In this document: one piece after another, positions 1 through 13,638 of the stretch | Numbering within the stretch: position 1 is the stretch's first letter | Layout of the letters: the number at the start of each line of letters is the position of its first letter | From: Auanema rhodensis | Taxonomy: Eukaryota > Nematoda > Chromadorea > Rhabditida > Rhabditidae | DNA: 64,000 bases | Reading direction: 5' to 3' | Assembly (NCBI GenBank): GCA_964057225.1 | Contig: OZ059898.1 | Location: forward strand, 20,065,267-20,129,266 | Notes under the pieces: model-generated | What the model was told of the DNA's origin: nothing | What the model saw: only the letters and a program-made list of their open reading frames with translations | Database searches by the model: none | Program-made: the position numbers and the translations under genes

Positions 1-3000
1 CATTGCTTCCAAAAACATTTTGACAAAAATTTTTTCGAAAAATTTCAAAATAATTTCGCAAAAAGTAGATGTTTTTAAATTTCTTTTTTCAAGGCAAAGA
101 CGATGGACAATGTTATTCAACGAATAAATTAATTCTTCAGGGTGAAAATCGAGGATATAAGTGTGAACTTATATCAGTTGATATCTCGGTGCATTTTTAA
201 GCTAGCGCAAATCTGATAACACAGATCGACGCAGCTTGAAAATCCGCATCGAATGCACTATACTACATTGAGAAACGCTTGATACAAAAATTAGTTATGA
301 TCGTTTGGAAAATGATGCATTAGTGTTTTTTGAGTTTCCATGTACACTCAACATTGCTTCCAAAAACATTTTGACAAAAATTTTTTCGAAAAATTTCAAA
401 ATAATTTCGCAAAAAGTAAATGTTTTTAGATTTCTTTTTTCAAGGCAAAGACGATGAACGATGTTATTCAACAAAAAAATTAATTCTTCAGGGTGAAAAT
501 CGAGGATATAAGTGTGAGCTTATATCAGTTGATATCTCGGTGCATTTTTAAGCTAGCGCAAATCTGATAACACAGATCGACGCAGCTTAAAAATCCGCAT
601 CGAATGCACTATACTACATTGAGAAACGCTTGATATAAAAATTAGTTATGATCGTTTGAAAAATGATGCATTAGTGTTTTTTGAGTTTCCATGTACACTC
701 AACATTGCTTCCAAAAACATTTTGACAAAAATTTTTTCGAAAAATTTCAAAATAATTTCGCAAAAAGTAAATGTTTTTAGATTTCTTTTTTCAAGGCAAA
801 GACGATGAACGATGTTATTCAACAAAAAAATTAATTCTTCAGGGTGAAAATCGAGGATATAAGTGTGAGCTTATATCAGTTGATATCTCGGTGCATTTTT
901 AAGCTAGCGCAAATCTGATAACACAGATCGACGCAGCTTAAAAATCCGCATCGAATGCACTATACTACATTGAGAAACGCTTGATACAAAAATTAGTTAT
1001 GATCGTTTGGAAAATGATGCATTAGTGTATTTTGAGTTTCCATGTACACTCAACATTGCTTCCAAAAACATTTTGACAAAAATTTTTTCGAAAAATTTCA
1101 AAATATTTTCGCAAAAAGTAAATGTTTTTAGATTTCTTTTTTCAAGGCAAAGACGATGAACGATGTTATTCAACAAAAAAATTAATTCTTCAGGGTGAAA
1201 ATCGAGGATATAAGTGTGAGCTTATATCAGTTGATATCTCGGTGCATTTTTAAGCTAGCGCAAATCTGATAACACAGATCGACGCAGCTTAAAAATCCGC
1301 ATCGAATGCACTATACTACATTGAGAAACGCTTGATACAAAAATTAGTTATGATCGTTTGGAAAATGATGCATTAGTGTATTTTGAGTTTCCATGTACAC
1401 TCAACATTGCTTCCAAAAACATTTTGACAAAAATTTTTTCGAAAAATTTCAAAATATTTTCGCAAAAAGTAAATGTTTTTAGATTTCTTTTTTCAAGGCA
1501 AAGACGATGAACGATGTTATTCAACAAAAAAATTAATTCTTCAGGGTGAAAATCGAGGATATAAGTGTGAGCTTATATCAGTTGATATCTCGGTGCATTT
1601 TTAAGCTAGCGCAAATCTGATAACACAGATCGACGCAGCTTAAAAATCCGCATCGAATGCACTATACTACATTGAGAAACGCTTGATATAAAAATTAGTT
1701 ATGATCGTTTGAAAAATGATGCATTAGTGTTTTTTGAGTTTCCATGTACACTCAACATTGCTTCCAAAAACATTTTGACAAAAATTTTTTCGAAAAATTT
1801 CAAAATATTTTCGCAAAAAGTAAATGTTTTTAGATTTCTTTTTTCAAGGCAAAGACGATGAACGATGTTATTCAACAAAAAAATTAATTCTTCAGGGTGA
1901 AAATCGAGGATATAAGTGTGAGCTTATATCAGTTGATATCTCGGTGCATTTTTAAGCTAGCGCAAATCTGATAACACAGATCGACGCAGCTTAAAAATTC
2001 GCATCGAATGCACTATACTACATTGAGAAACGCTTGATATAAAAATTAGTTATGATCGTTTGAAAAATGATGCATTAGTGTTTTTTGAGTTTCCATGTAC
2101 ACTCAACATTGCTTCCAAAAACATTTTGACAAAAATTTTTTCGAAAAATTTCAAAATAATTTCGCAAAAAGTAGATGTTTTTAAATTTCTTTTTTCAAGG
2201 CAAAGACGATGGACAATGTTATTCAACGAATAAATTAATTCTTCAGGGTGAAAATCGAGGATATAAGTGTGAACTTATATCAGTTGATATCTCGGTGCAT
2301 TTTTAAGCTAGCGCAAATCTGATAACACAGATCGACGCAGCTTAAAAATCCGCATCGAATGCACTATACTACATTGAGAAACGCTTGATACAAAAATTAG
2401 TTATGATCGTTTGGAAAATGATGCATTAGTGTTTTTTGAGTTTCCATGTACACTCAACATTGCTTCCAAAAACATTTTGACAAAAATTTTTTCGAAAAAT
2501 TTCAAAATAATTTCGCAAAAAGTAAATGTTTTTAGATTTCTTTTTTCAAGGCAAAGATGATGAACGATGTTATTCAACAAAAAAATTAATTCTTCAGGGT
2601 GAAAATCGAGGATATAAGTGTGAGCTTATATCAGTTGATATCTCGGTGCATTTTTAAGCTAGCGCAAATCTGATAACACAGATCGACGCAGCTTAAAAAT
2701 CCGCATCGAATGCACTATACTACATTGAGAAACGCTTGATATAAAAATTAGTTATGATCGTTTGAAAAATGATGCATTAGTGTTTTTTGAGTTTCCATGT
2801 ACACTCAACATTGCTTCCAAAAACATTTTGACAAAAATTTTTTCGAAAAATTTCAAAATAATTTCGCAAAAAGTAGATAATTTTAGATTTTTTCGTTCAA
2901 GGCAAAGACGATGAACAATGTTATTCAACGAAAAAATTAATTCTTCAGGGTGAAAATCGAGGATATAAGTGTGAGCTTATATCAGTTGATATCTCGGTGC

Positions 3001-3463
3001 ATTTTCAAGCTAGCGCAAATCTAATAACACAGATCGACGCAGCTTAAAAATCCGCATCGAATGCACTATACTACATTGAGAAACGCTTGATACAAAAATT
3101 AGTTATGATCGTTTGAAAAATGATGCATTAGTGTTTTTTGAGTTTCCATGTACACTCAACATTGCTTCCAAAAATATTTTGACAAAAATTTTTTCGAAAA
3201 ATTTCAAAATAATTTCGCAAAAAGTAGATGTTTTTAGATTTTTTTTTTCAAGGCAAAGACGATGGACAATGTTATTCAACGAAAAAATTAATTCTTCAGG
3301 GTGAAAATCGAGGATATAAGTGTGAACTTATATCAGTTGATATCTCGGTGCATTTTCAAGCTAGCGCAAATCTAATAACACAGATCGACGCAGCTTAAAA
3401 ATCCGCATCGAATGCACTATACTACATTGAAAAACGCTTGATACAAAAATTAGTTATGATCGT
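1..3463 (+). repeat. Left-edge block of satellite units
   Basis: The window opens inside a unit (1-304) carrying GAATAAATT near position 120. That partial unit matches the unit at 2060 at an offset of 2106 bp, six units; the following unit (305) matches that at 2411, but 656 and 2762 do not match. Units at 1007 and 1358 look identical, and they and 1709 share the private change AAATATTTTCGC instead of AAATAATTTCGC, a sign of very recent single-unit amplification. Most units here carry GATGAACG rather than GATGGACG. The unit at 2762 is the first of the TAATTTTAGATTTTTTCG type, which is confined to the first 17 kb. Confidence 0.8.
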
Positions 3464-3786
3464 TTGAAAAATGATGCATTAGTGTATTTTGAGTTTCCAT
3501 GTACACTCAACATTGCTTCCAAAAACATTTTGACAAAAATTTTTCCGAAACATTTCAAAATAATTTCGCAAAAAGTAGCTGTTTTTAGATTCTTTTTTTC
3601 AAGGCAAAGACGATGGACAATGTTATTCAACGAAAAAATTAATTCTTCAGGGTGAAAATCGAGGATATAAGTGTGAACTTATATCAGTTGATATCTCGGT
3701 GCATTTTCAAGCTAGCGCAAATCTGATAACACAGATCGACGCAGCTTAAAAATCCGCATCGAATGCACTATACTACATTGAAAAAC

Positions 3787-6700
3787 GCTTGATACAAAAA
3801 TTAGTTATGATCGTTTGAAAAATGATGCATTAGTGTATTTTGAGTTTCCATGTACACTCAACATTGCTTCCAAAAACATTTTGACAAAAATTTTTCCGAA
3901 ACATTTCAAAATAATTTCGCAAAAAGTAGCTGTTTTTAGATTCTTTTTTTCAAGGCAAAGACGATGGACAATGTTATTCAACAAAAAAATTAATTCTTCA
4001 GGGTGAAAATCGAGGATATAAGTGTGAACTTATATCAGTTGATATCTCGGTGCATTTTTAAGCTAGCGCAAATCTGATAACACAGATCGACGCAGCTTAA
4101 AAATCCGCATCGAATGCACTATACTATATTGAGAAACGCTTGATACAAAAGTTAGTTATGATCGTTTGAAAAATGATGCATTAGTGTATTTTGAGTTTCC
4201 ATGTACACTCAACATTGCTTCCAAAAACATTTTGACAAAAATTTTTTCGAAAAATTTCAAAATAATTTCGCAAAAAGTAGATGTTTTTAGATTTTTTTTT
4301 TAAGGCAAAGACGATGGACAATGTTATTCAACGAAAAAATTAATTCTTCAGGGTGAAAATCGAGGATATAAGTGTGAGCTTATATCGGTTGATATCTCGG
4401 TGCATTTTTACGCTAGCGCAAATATGATAACACAGATCGACGCAGCTTAAAAATCCGCATCGAATGCACTATACTACATTGAGAAACGCTTGATACAAAA
4501 ATTAGTTATGATCGTTTGAAAAATGATGCATTAGTGTATTTTGAGTTTCCATGTACACTCAACATTGCTTCCAAAAACATTTTGACAAAAATTTTTTCGA
4601 AAAATTTCAAAATAATTTCGCAAAAAGTAAATGTTTTAAGATTTCTTTTTTCAAGGCAAAGACGATGAACGATGTTATTCAACAAAAAAATTAATTCTTC
4701 AGGGTGAAAATCGAGGATATAAGTGTGAGCTTATATCAGTTGATATCTCGGTGCATTTTTAAGCTAGCGCAAATCTGATAACACAGATCGACGCAGCTTA
4801 AAAATCCGCATCGAATGCACTATACTACATTGAGAAACGCTTGATACAAAAATTAGTTATGATCGTTTGGAAAATGATGCATTAGTGTTTTTTGAGTTTC
4901 CATGTACACTCAACATTGCTTCCAAAAACATTTTGACAAAAATTTTTTCGAAAAATTTCAAAATAATTTCGCAAAAAGTAGATGTTTTTAAATTTCTTTT
5001 TTCAAGGCAAAGACGATGGACAATGTTATTCAACGAATAAATTAATTCTTCAGGGTGAAAATCGAGGATATAAGTGTGAACTTATATCAGTTGATATCTC
5101 GGTGCATTTTTAAGCTAGCGCAAATCTGATAACACAGATCGACGCAGCTTAAAAATCCGCATCGAATGCACTATACTACATTGAGAAACGCTTGATACAA
5201 AAATTAGTTATGATCGTTTGGAAAATGATGCATTAGTGTTTTTTGAGTTTCCATGTACACTCAACATTGCTTCCAAAAACATTTTGACAAAAATTTTTTC
5301 GAAAAATTTCAAAATAATTTCGCAAAAAGTAAATGTTTTTAGATTTTTTCGTTCAAGGCAAAGACGATGAACGATGTTATTCAACAAAAAAATTAATTCT
5401 TCAGGGTGAAAATCGAGGATATAAGTGTGAGCTTATATCAGTTGATATCTCGGTGCATTTTTAAGCTAGCGCAAATCTGATAACACAGATCGACGCAGCT
5501 TAAAAATCCGCATCGAATGCACTATACTACATTGAGAAACGCTTGATATAAAAATTAGTTATGATCGTTTGAAAAATGATGCATTAGTGTTTTTTGAGTT
5601 TCCATGTACACTCAACATTGCTTCCAAAAACATTTTGACAAAAATTTTTTCGAAAAATTTCAAAATAATTTCGCAAAAAGTAGATGTTTTTAAATTTCTT
5701 TTTTCAAGGCAAAGACGATGGACAATGTTATTCAACGAATAAATTAATTCTTCAGGGTGAAAATCGAGAATATAAGTGTGAACTTATATCAGTTGATATC
5801 TCGGTGCATTTTTAAGCTAGCGCAAATTTGATAACACAGATCGACGCAGCTTAAAAATCCGCATCGAATGCACTATACTACATTGAGAAACGCTTGATAC
5901 AAAAATTAGTTATGATCGTTTGGAAAATGATGCATTAGTGTTTTTTGAGTTTCCATGTACACTCAACATTGCTTCCAAAAACATTTTGACAAAAATTTTT
6001 TCGAAAAATTTCAAAATAATTTCGCAAAAAGTAAATGTTTTTAGATTTCTTTTTTCAAGGCAAAGACGATGAACGATGTTATTCAACAAAAAAATTAATT
6101 CTTCAGGGTGAAAATCGAGGATATAAGTGTGAGCTTATATCAGTTGATATCTCGGTGCATTTTTAAGCTAGCGCAAATCTGATAACACAGATCGACGCAG
6201 CTTAAAAATCCGCATCGAATGCACTATACTACATTGAGAAACGCTTGATATAAAAATTAGTTATGATCGTTTGAAAAATGATGCATTAGTGTTTTTTGAG
6301 TTTCCATGTACACTCAACATTGCTTCCAAAAACATTTTGACAAAAATTTTTTCGAAAAATTTCAAAATAATTTCGCAAAAAGTAGATAATTTTAGATTTT
6401 TTCGTTCAAGGCAAAGACGATGGACAATGTTATTCAACGAAAAAATTAATTCTTCAGGGTGAAAATCGAGGATATAAGTGTGAGCTTATATCAGTTGATA
6501 TCTCGGTGCATTTTCAAGCTAGCGCAAATCTAATAACACAGATCGACGCAGCTTAAAAATCCGCATCGAATGCACTATACTACATTGAGAAACGCTTGAT
6601 ACAAAAATTAGTTATGATCGTTTGAAAAATGATGCATTAGTGTTTTTTGAGTTTCCATGTACACTCAACATTGCTTCCAAAAACGTTTTGACAAAAATTT

Positions 6701-7674
6701 TTTCGAAAAATTTCAAAATAATTTCGCAAAAAGTAGATGTTTTTAGATTTTTTTTTTCAAGGCAAAGACGATGGACAATGTTATTCAACGAAAAAATTAA
6801 TTCTTCAGGGTGAAAATCGAGGATATAAGTGTGAACTTATATCAGTTGATATCTCGGTGCATTTTCAAGCTAGCGCAAATCTAATAACACAGATCGACGC
6901 AGCTTAAAAATCCGCATCGAATGCACTATACTACATTGAAAAACGCTTGATACAAAAATTAGTTATGATCGTTTGGAAAATGATGCATTAGTGTATTTTG
7001 AGTTTCCATGTACACTCAACATTGCTTCCAAAAACATTTTGACAAAAATTTTTTCGAAAAATTTCAAAATAATTTCGCAAAAAGTAAATGTTTTTAGATT
7101 TCTTTTTTCAAGGCAAAGACGATGAACGATGTTATTCAACAAAAAAATTAATTCTTCAGGGTGAAAATCGAGGATATAAGTGTGAGCTTATATCAGTTGA
7201 TATCTCGGTGCATTTTTAAGCTAGCGCAAATCTGATAACACAGATCGACGCAGCTTAAAAATCCGCATCGAATGCACTATACTACATTGAGAAACGCTTG
7301 ATATAAAAATTAGTTATGATCGTTTGAAAAATGATGCATTAGTGTTTTTTGAGTTTCCATGTACACTCAACATTGCTTCCAAAAACATTTTGACAAAAAT
7401 TTTTTCGAAAAATTTCAAAATAATTTCGCAAAAAGTAGATAATTTTAGATTTTTTCGTTCAAGGCAAAGACGATGGACAATGTTATTCAACGAAAAAATT
7501 AATTCTTCAGGGTGAAAATCGAGGATATAAGTGTGAGCTTATATCAGTTGATATCTCGGTGCATTTTCAAGCTAGCGCAAATCTAATAACACAGATCGAC
7601 GCAGCTTAAAAATCCGCATCGAATGCACTATACTACATTGAGAAACGCTTGATACAAAAATTAGTTATGATCGT
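3787..7674 (+). repeat. Long segmental duplication, copy 1 (11 units)
   Basis: The order of marked units here is: CTGTTTTTAGATTC type (3815); T-tract-shortened with CGGTTGATATC (4166); TGTTTTAAGATTTC (4516); GAATAAA (4867); the mosaic unit 5218; GAATAAA (5569); GTAAATG (5920); TAATTTTAGATTTTTTCG (6271); GTAGATG (6622); GTAAATG (6973); TAATTTTAG again (7324). Nearly the same order returns at 10.1-13.6 kb. Units 3815-4516 match at an offset of about 6315 bp and units 5569-7324 at 5964 bp; the 351-bp difference means one unit was lost in copy 2 or gained in copy 1. The match ends before the unit at 7675, which has GAGTAAATAAG. Confidence 0.8.
5218..5568 (+). repeat. Mosaic unit joining two variant types
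   Basis: The first part of the variable region reads GTAAATGTTTTTAG, as in the common GTAAATG units. The next few bases read ATTTTTTCGTTC, otherwise seen only with the TAATTTTAG type (2762, 6271, 7324, 12235, 13288, 15395, 16447). The downstream GATGAACGATG and CAACAAAA return to the first type. The switch happens within about 20 bp, so a short gene-conversion tract is more likely than a simple crossover. A single point mutation cannot give CGTTC from CTTTTTTC. Confidence 0.6.
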
Positions 7675-10101
7675 TTGAAAAATGATGCATTAGTGTATTT
7701 TGAGTTTCCATGTACACTCAACATTGCTTCCAAAAACATTTTGACAAAAATTTTTTCGAAAAATTTCAGAATAATTTCGCAAAAAGTAAATGTTTTTAGA
7801 TTTCTTTTTTCAAGGCAAAGACGATGGACGATGTTATTCAACAAAAAAATTAATTCTTCAGGGTGAAAATCGAGTAAATAAGTGTGAACTTATATCAGTT
7901 GATATCTCGGTGCATTTTTAAGCTAGCGCAAATCTGATAACACAGATCGACGCAGCTTAAAACTCCGCATCGAGTGCACTATACTACATTGAGAAACGCT
8001 TGATACAAAAATTAGTTATGATCGTTTGAAAAATGATGCATTAGTGTATTTTGAGTTTCCATGTACATTCAACATTGCTTCCAAAAACATTTTGACAAAA
8101 ATTTTTCCGAAAAATTTCAAAATAATTTCGCAAAAAGTAGATGTTTTTAGATTTTTTTTTTCAAGGCAAAGACGATGGACAAGGTTTATCAACGAAAAAA
8201 TTAATTCTTCAGGGTGAAAATCGAGGATATAAGTGTGAACTTATATCAGTTGATATCTCGGTGCATTTTTCAGCTAGCGCAAATATGATAACACAGATCG
8301 ACGCAGCTTAAAAATCCGCATCGAATGCACTATACTACATTGAGAAACGCTTGATACAAAAATTAGTTATGATCGTTTGAAAAATGATGCATTAGTGTAT
8401 TTTGAGTTTCCATGTACACTCAACATTGCTTCCAAAAACATTTTGACAAAAATTTTTCCGAAAAATTTCAAAATAATTTCGCAAAAAGTAGATGTTTTTA
8501 GATTTTTTTTTCAAGGCAAAGACGATGGACAAGGTTATTCAACGAAAAAATTAATTCTTCAGGGTGAAAATCGAGGATATAAAAGTGAACTTATATCAGT
8601 TGATATCTCGGTGCATTTTTAAGCTAGCGCAAATCTGATAACACAGATCGATGCAGCTTAAAAATCCGCATCGAATGCACTATACTACATTGAGAAACGC
8701 TTGATACAAAAATTAGTTATGATCGTTTGAAAAATGATGCATTAGTGTATTTTGAGTTTCCATGTACACTCAACATTGCTTCCAAAAACATTTTGACAAA
8801 AATTTTTCCGAAAAATTTCAAAATAATTTCGCAAAAAGTAGATGTTTTTCGATTTTTTTTTTCAAGGCAAAGACGATGGACAATGTTATTCAACAAAAAA
8901 ATTAATTCTTCAGGGTGAAAATCGAGGATATAAGTGTGAACTTATATCAGTTGATATCTCGGTGCATTTTTAAGCTAGCGCAAATCTGATAACACAGATC
9001 GACGCAGCTTAAAAATCCGCATCGAATGCACTATACTATATTGAGAAACGCTTGATACAAAAGTTAGTTATGATCGTTTGAAAAATGATGCATTAGTGTA
9101 TTTTGAGTTTCCATGTACACTCAACATTGCTTCCAAAAACATTTTGACAAAAATTTTTTCGAAAAATTTCAAAATAATTTCGCAAAAAGTAAATGTTTTT
9201 AGATTTCTTTTTTCAAGGCAAAGACGATGGACGATGTTATTCAACAAAAAAATTAATTCTTCAGGGTGAAAATCGAGGATATAAGTGTGAACTTATATCA
9301 GTTGATATCTCGGTGCATTTTTAAGCTAGCGCAAATCTGATAACACAGATCGACGCAGCTTAAAAATCCGCATCGAATGCACTATACTACATTGAGAAAC
9401 GCTTGATACAAAAATTAGTTATGATCGTTTGGAAAATGATGCATTAGTGTATTTTGAGTTTCCATGTACACTCAACATTGCTTCCAAAAACATTTTGACA
9501 AACATTTTTCCGAAAAATTTCAAAATAATTTCGCAAAAAGTAGATGTTTTTCAATTTTATTTTTCGAGGCAAAGACGATGGACAATGTTATTCAACGAAA
9601 AAATTAATTCTTCAGGGTGAAAATCGAAGATATAAGTGTGAACTTATATCAGTTGATATCTCGGTGCACTTTTAAGCTAGCGCAAATCTGATAACACAGA
9701 TCGACGCAGCTTAAAAATCCGCATCGAATGCACTATACTACATTGAGAAACGCTTAATACAAAAATTAGTTATGATCGTTTGGAAAATGATGCATTAGTG
9801 TATGTTGAGTTTCCATGTACACTCAACATTGCTTCCAAAAACATTTTGACAAAAATTTTTTCGAAAAATTTCTGAATAATTTAGCAAAAAGTAGATGTTT
9901 TTAGATTTTTTTTTTAAGGCAAAGACGATGGACAATGTTATTCAACGAAAAAATTAATTCTTCAGGGTGAAAATCGAGGATATAAGTGTGAGCTTATATC
10001 GGTTGATATCTCGGTGCATTTTTACGCTAGCGCAAATATGATAACACAGATCGACGCAGCTTACAAATCCGCATCGAATGCACTATACTACATTGAGAAA
10101 C
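7675..10101 (+). repeat. Mixed satellite units between the long duplicates
   Basis: Seven units with few shared markers. The unit at 7675 has GAGTAAATAAG and CTCCGCATCGAGTG. Units at 8026 and 8377 share GGACAAGG, and 8377 also has ATAAAAGTGAAC, which breaks the usual dyad. The unit at 9429 is the first CAATTTTATTTTTC type, seen again at 26.6, 28.4-29.8 and 34.0 kb. The unit at 9780 has TCTGAATAATTTAGC, GGTTGATATC, TTTACGCTAGC and AATATGAT. Nothing other than satellite is present. Confidence 0.75.
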
Positions 10102-13100
10102 GCTTGATACAAAAATTAGTTATGATCGTTTGAAAAATGATGCATTAGTGTATTTTGAGTTTCCATGTACACTCAACATTGCTTCCAAAAACATTTTGAC
10201 AAAAATTTTTCCGAAACATTTCAAAATAATTTCGCAAAAAGTAGCTGTTTTTAGATTCTTTTTTTCAAGGCAAAGACGATGGACAATGTTATTCAACAAA
10301 AAAATTAATTCTTCAGGGTGAAAATCGAGGATATAAGTGTGAACTTATATCAGTTGATATCTCGGTGCATTTTTAAGCTAGCGCAAATCTGATAACACAG
10401 ATCGACGCAGCTTAAAAATCCGCATCGAATGCACTATACTATATTGAGAAACGTTTGATACAAAAGTTAGTTATGATCGTTTGAAAAATGATGCATTAGT
10501 GTATTTTGAGTTTCCATGTACACTCAACATTGCTTCCAAAAACATTTTGACAAAAATTTTTTCGAAAAATTTCAAAATAATTTCGCAAAAAGTAGATGTT
10601 TTTAGATTTTTTTTTTAAGGCAAAGACGATGGACAATGTTATTCAACGAAAAAATTAATTCTTCAGGGTGAAAATCGAGGATATAAGTGTGAGCTTATAT
10701 CGGTTGATATCTCGGTGCATTTTTACGCTAGCGCAAATATGATAACACAGATCGACGCAGCTTAAAAATCCGCATCGAATGCACTATACTACATTGAGAA
10801 ACGCTTGATACAAAAATTAGTTATGATCGTTTGAAAAATGATGCATTAGTGTATTTTGAGTTTCCATGTACACTCAACATTGCTTCCAAAAACATTTTGA
10901 CAAAAATTTTTTCGAAAAATTTCAAAATAATTTCGCAAAAAGTAAATGTTTTAAGATTTCTTTTTTCAAGGCAAAGACGATGAACGATGTTATTCAACAA
11001 AAAAATTAATTCTTCACGGTGAAAATCGAGGATATAAGTGTGAGCTTATATCAGTTGATATCTCGGTGCATTTTTAAGCTAGCGCAAATCTGATAACACA
11101 GATCGACGCAGCTTAAAAATCCGCATCGAATGCACTATACTACATTGAGAAACGCTTGATACAAAAATTAGTTATGATCGTTTGGAAAATGATGCATTAG
11201 TGTATTTTGAGTTTCCATGTACACTCAACATTGCTTCCAAAAACATTTTGACAAAAATTTTTTCGAAAAATTTCAAAATATTTTCGCAAAAAGTAAATGT
11301 TTTTAGATTTCTTTTTTCAAGGCAAAGACGATGAACGATGTTATTCAACAAAAAAATTAATTCTTCAGGGTGAAAATCGAGGATATAAGTGTGAGCTTAT
11401 ATCAGTTGATATCTCGGTGCATTTTTAAGCTAGCGCAAATCTGATAACACAGATCGACGCAGCTTAAAAATCCGCATCGAATGCACTATACTACATTGAG
11501 AAACGCTTGATATAAAAATTAGTTATGATCGTTTGAAAAATGATGCATTAGTGTTTTTTGAGTTTCCATGTACACTCAACATTGCTTCCAAAAACATTTT
11601 GACAAAAATTTTTTCGAAAAATTTCAAAATAATTTCGCAAAAAGTAGATGTTTTTAAATTTCTTTTTTCAAGGCAAAGACGATGGACAATGTTATTCAAC
11701 GAATAAATTAATTCTTCAGGGTGAAAATCGAGGATATAAGTGTGAACTTATATCAGTTGATATCTCGGTGCATTTTTAAGCTAGCGCAAATCTGATAACA
11801 CAGATCGACGCAGCTTAAAAATCCGCATCGAATGCACTATACTACATTGAGAAACGCTTGATACAAAAATTAGTTATGATCGTTTGGAAAATGATGCATT
11901 AGTGTTTTTTGAGTTTCCATGTACACTCAACATTGCTTCCAAAAACATTTTGACAAAAATTTTTTCGAAAAATTTCAAAATAATTTCGCAAAAAGTAAAT
12001 GTTTTTAGATTTCTTTTTTCAAGGCAAAGACGATGAACGATGTTATTCAACAAAAAAATTAATTCTTCAGGGTGAAAATCGAGGATATAAGTGTGAGCTT
12101 ATATCAGTTGATATCTCGGTGCATTTTTAAGCTAGCGCAAATCTGATAACACAGATCGACGCAGCTTAAAAATCCGCATCGAATGCACTATACTACATTG
12201 AGAAACGCTTGATATAAAAATTAGTTATGATCGTTTGAAAAATGATGCATTAGTGTTTTTTGAGTTTCCATGTACACTCAACATTGCTTCCAAAAACATT
12301 TTGACAAAAATTTTTTCGAAAAATTTCAAAATAATTTCGCAAAAAGTAGATAATTTTAGATTTTTTCGTTCAAGGCAAAGACGATGGACAATGTTCTTCA
12401 ACGAAAAAATTAATTCTTCAGGGTGAAAATCGAGGATATAAGTGTGAGCTTATATCAGTTGATATCTCGGTGCATTTTCAAGCTAGCGCAAATCTAATAA
12501 CACAGATCGACGCAGCTTAAAAATCCGCATCGAATGCACTATACTACATTGAGAAACGCTTGATACAAAAATTAGTTATGATCGTTTGAAAAATGATGCA
12601 TTAGTGTTTTTTGAGTTTCCATGTACACTCAACATTGCTTCCAAAAACATTTTGACAAAAATTTTTTCGAAAAATTTCAAAATAATTTCGCAAAAAGTAG
12701 ATGTTTTTAGATTTTTTTTTTCAAGGCAAAGACGATGGACAATGTTATTCAACGAAAAAATTAATTCTTCAGGGTGAAAATCGAGGATATAAGTGTGAAC
12801 TTATATCAGTTGATATCTCGGTGCATTTTCAAGCTAGCGCAAATCTAATAACACAGATCGACGCAGCTTAAAAATCCGCATCGAATGCACTATACTACAT
12901 TGAAAAACGCTTGATACAAAAATTAGTTATGATCGTTTGGAAAATGATGCATTAGTGTATTTTGAGTTTCCATGTACACTCAACATTGCTTCCAAAAACA
13001 TTTTGACAAAAATTTTTTCGAAAAATTTCAAAATAATTTCGCAAAAAGTAAATGTTTTTAGATTTCTTTTTTCAAGGCAAAGACGATGAACGATGTTATT

Positions 13101-13638
13101 CAACAAAAAAATTAATTCTTCAGGGTGAAAATCGAGGATATAAGTGTGAGCTTATATCAGTTGATATCTCGGTGCATTTTTAAGCTAGCGCAAATCTGAT
13201 AACACAGATCGACGCAGCTTAAAAATCCGCATCGAATGCACTATACTACATTGAGAAACGCTTGATATAAAAATTAGTTATGATCGTTTGAAAAATGATG
13301 CATTAGTGTTTTTTGAGTTTCCATGTACACTCAACATTGCTTCCAAAAACATTTTGACAAAAATTTTTTCGAAAAATTTCAAAATGATTTCGCAAAAAGT
13401 AGATAATTTTAGATTTTTTCGTACAAGGCAAAGACGATGGACAATGTTATTCAACGAAAAAATTAATTCTTCAGGGTGAAAATCGAGGATATAAGTGTGA
13501 GCTTATATCAGTTGATATCTCGGTGCATTTTCAAGCTAGCGCAAATCTAATAACACAGATCGACGCAGCTTAAAAATCCGCATCGAATGCACTATACTAC
13601 ATTGAGAAACGCTTGATACAAAAATTAGTTATGATCGT
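10102..13638 (+). repeat. Long segmental duplication, copy 2 (10 units)
   Basis: Counterpart of 3.8-7.7 kb. The CTGTTTTTAGATTC unit is at 10130, the TGTTTTAAGATTTC unit at 10831, GAATAAA at 11533, and TAATTTTAGATTTTTTCG units at 12235 and 13288. The unit at 11182 carries AAATATTTTCGC and resembles 1007/1358 rather than 4867 or 5218, so the exchange around the missing unit is mosaic. Small private differences include GTACAAGGC near 13422 and a TTCTTCAACG change near 12394. The left edge is about 10102, where the preceding unit (9780, with TCTGAATAATTTAGC) no longer matches. Confidence 0.78.
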
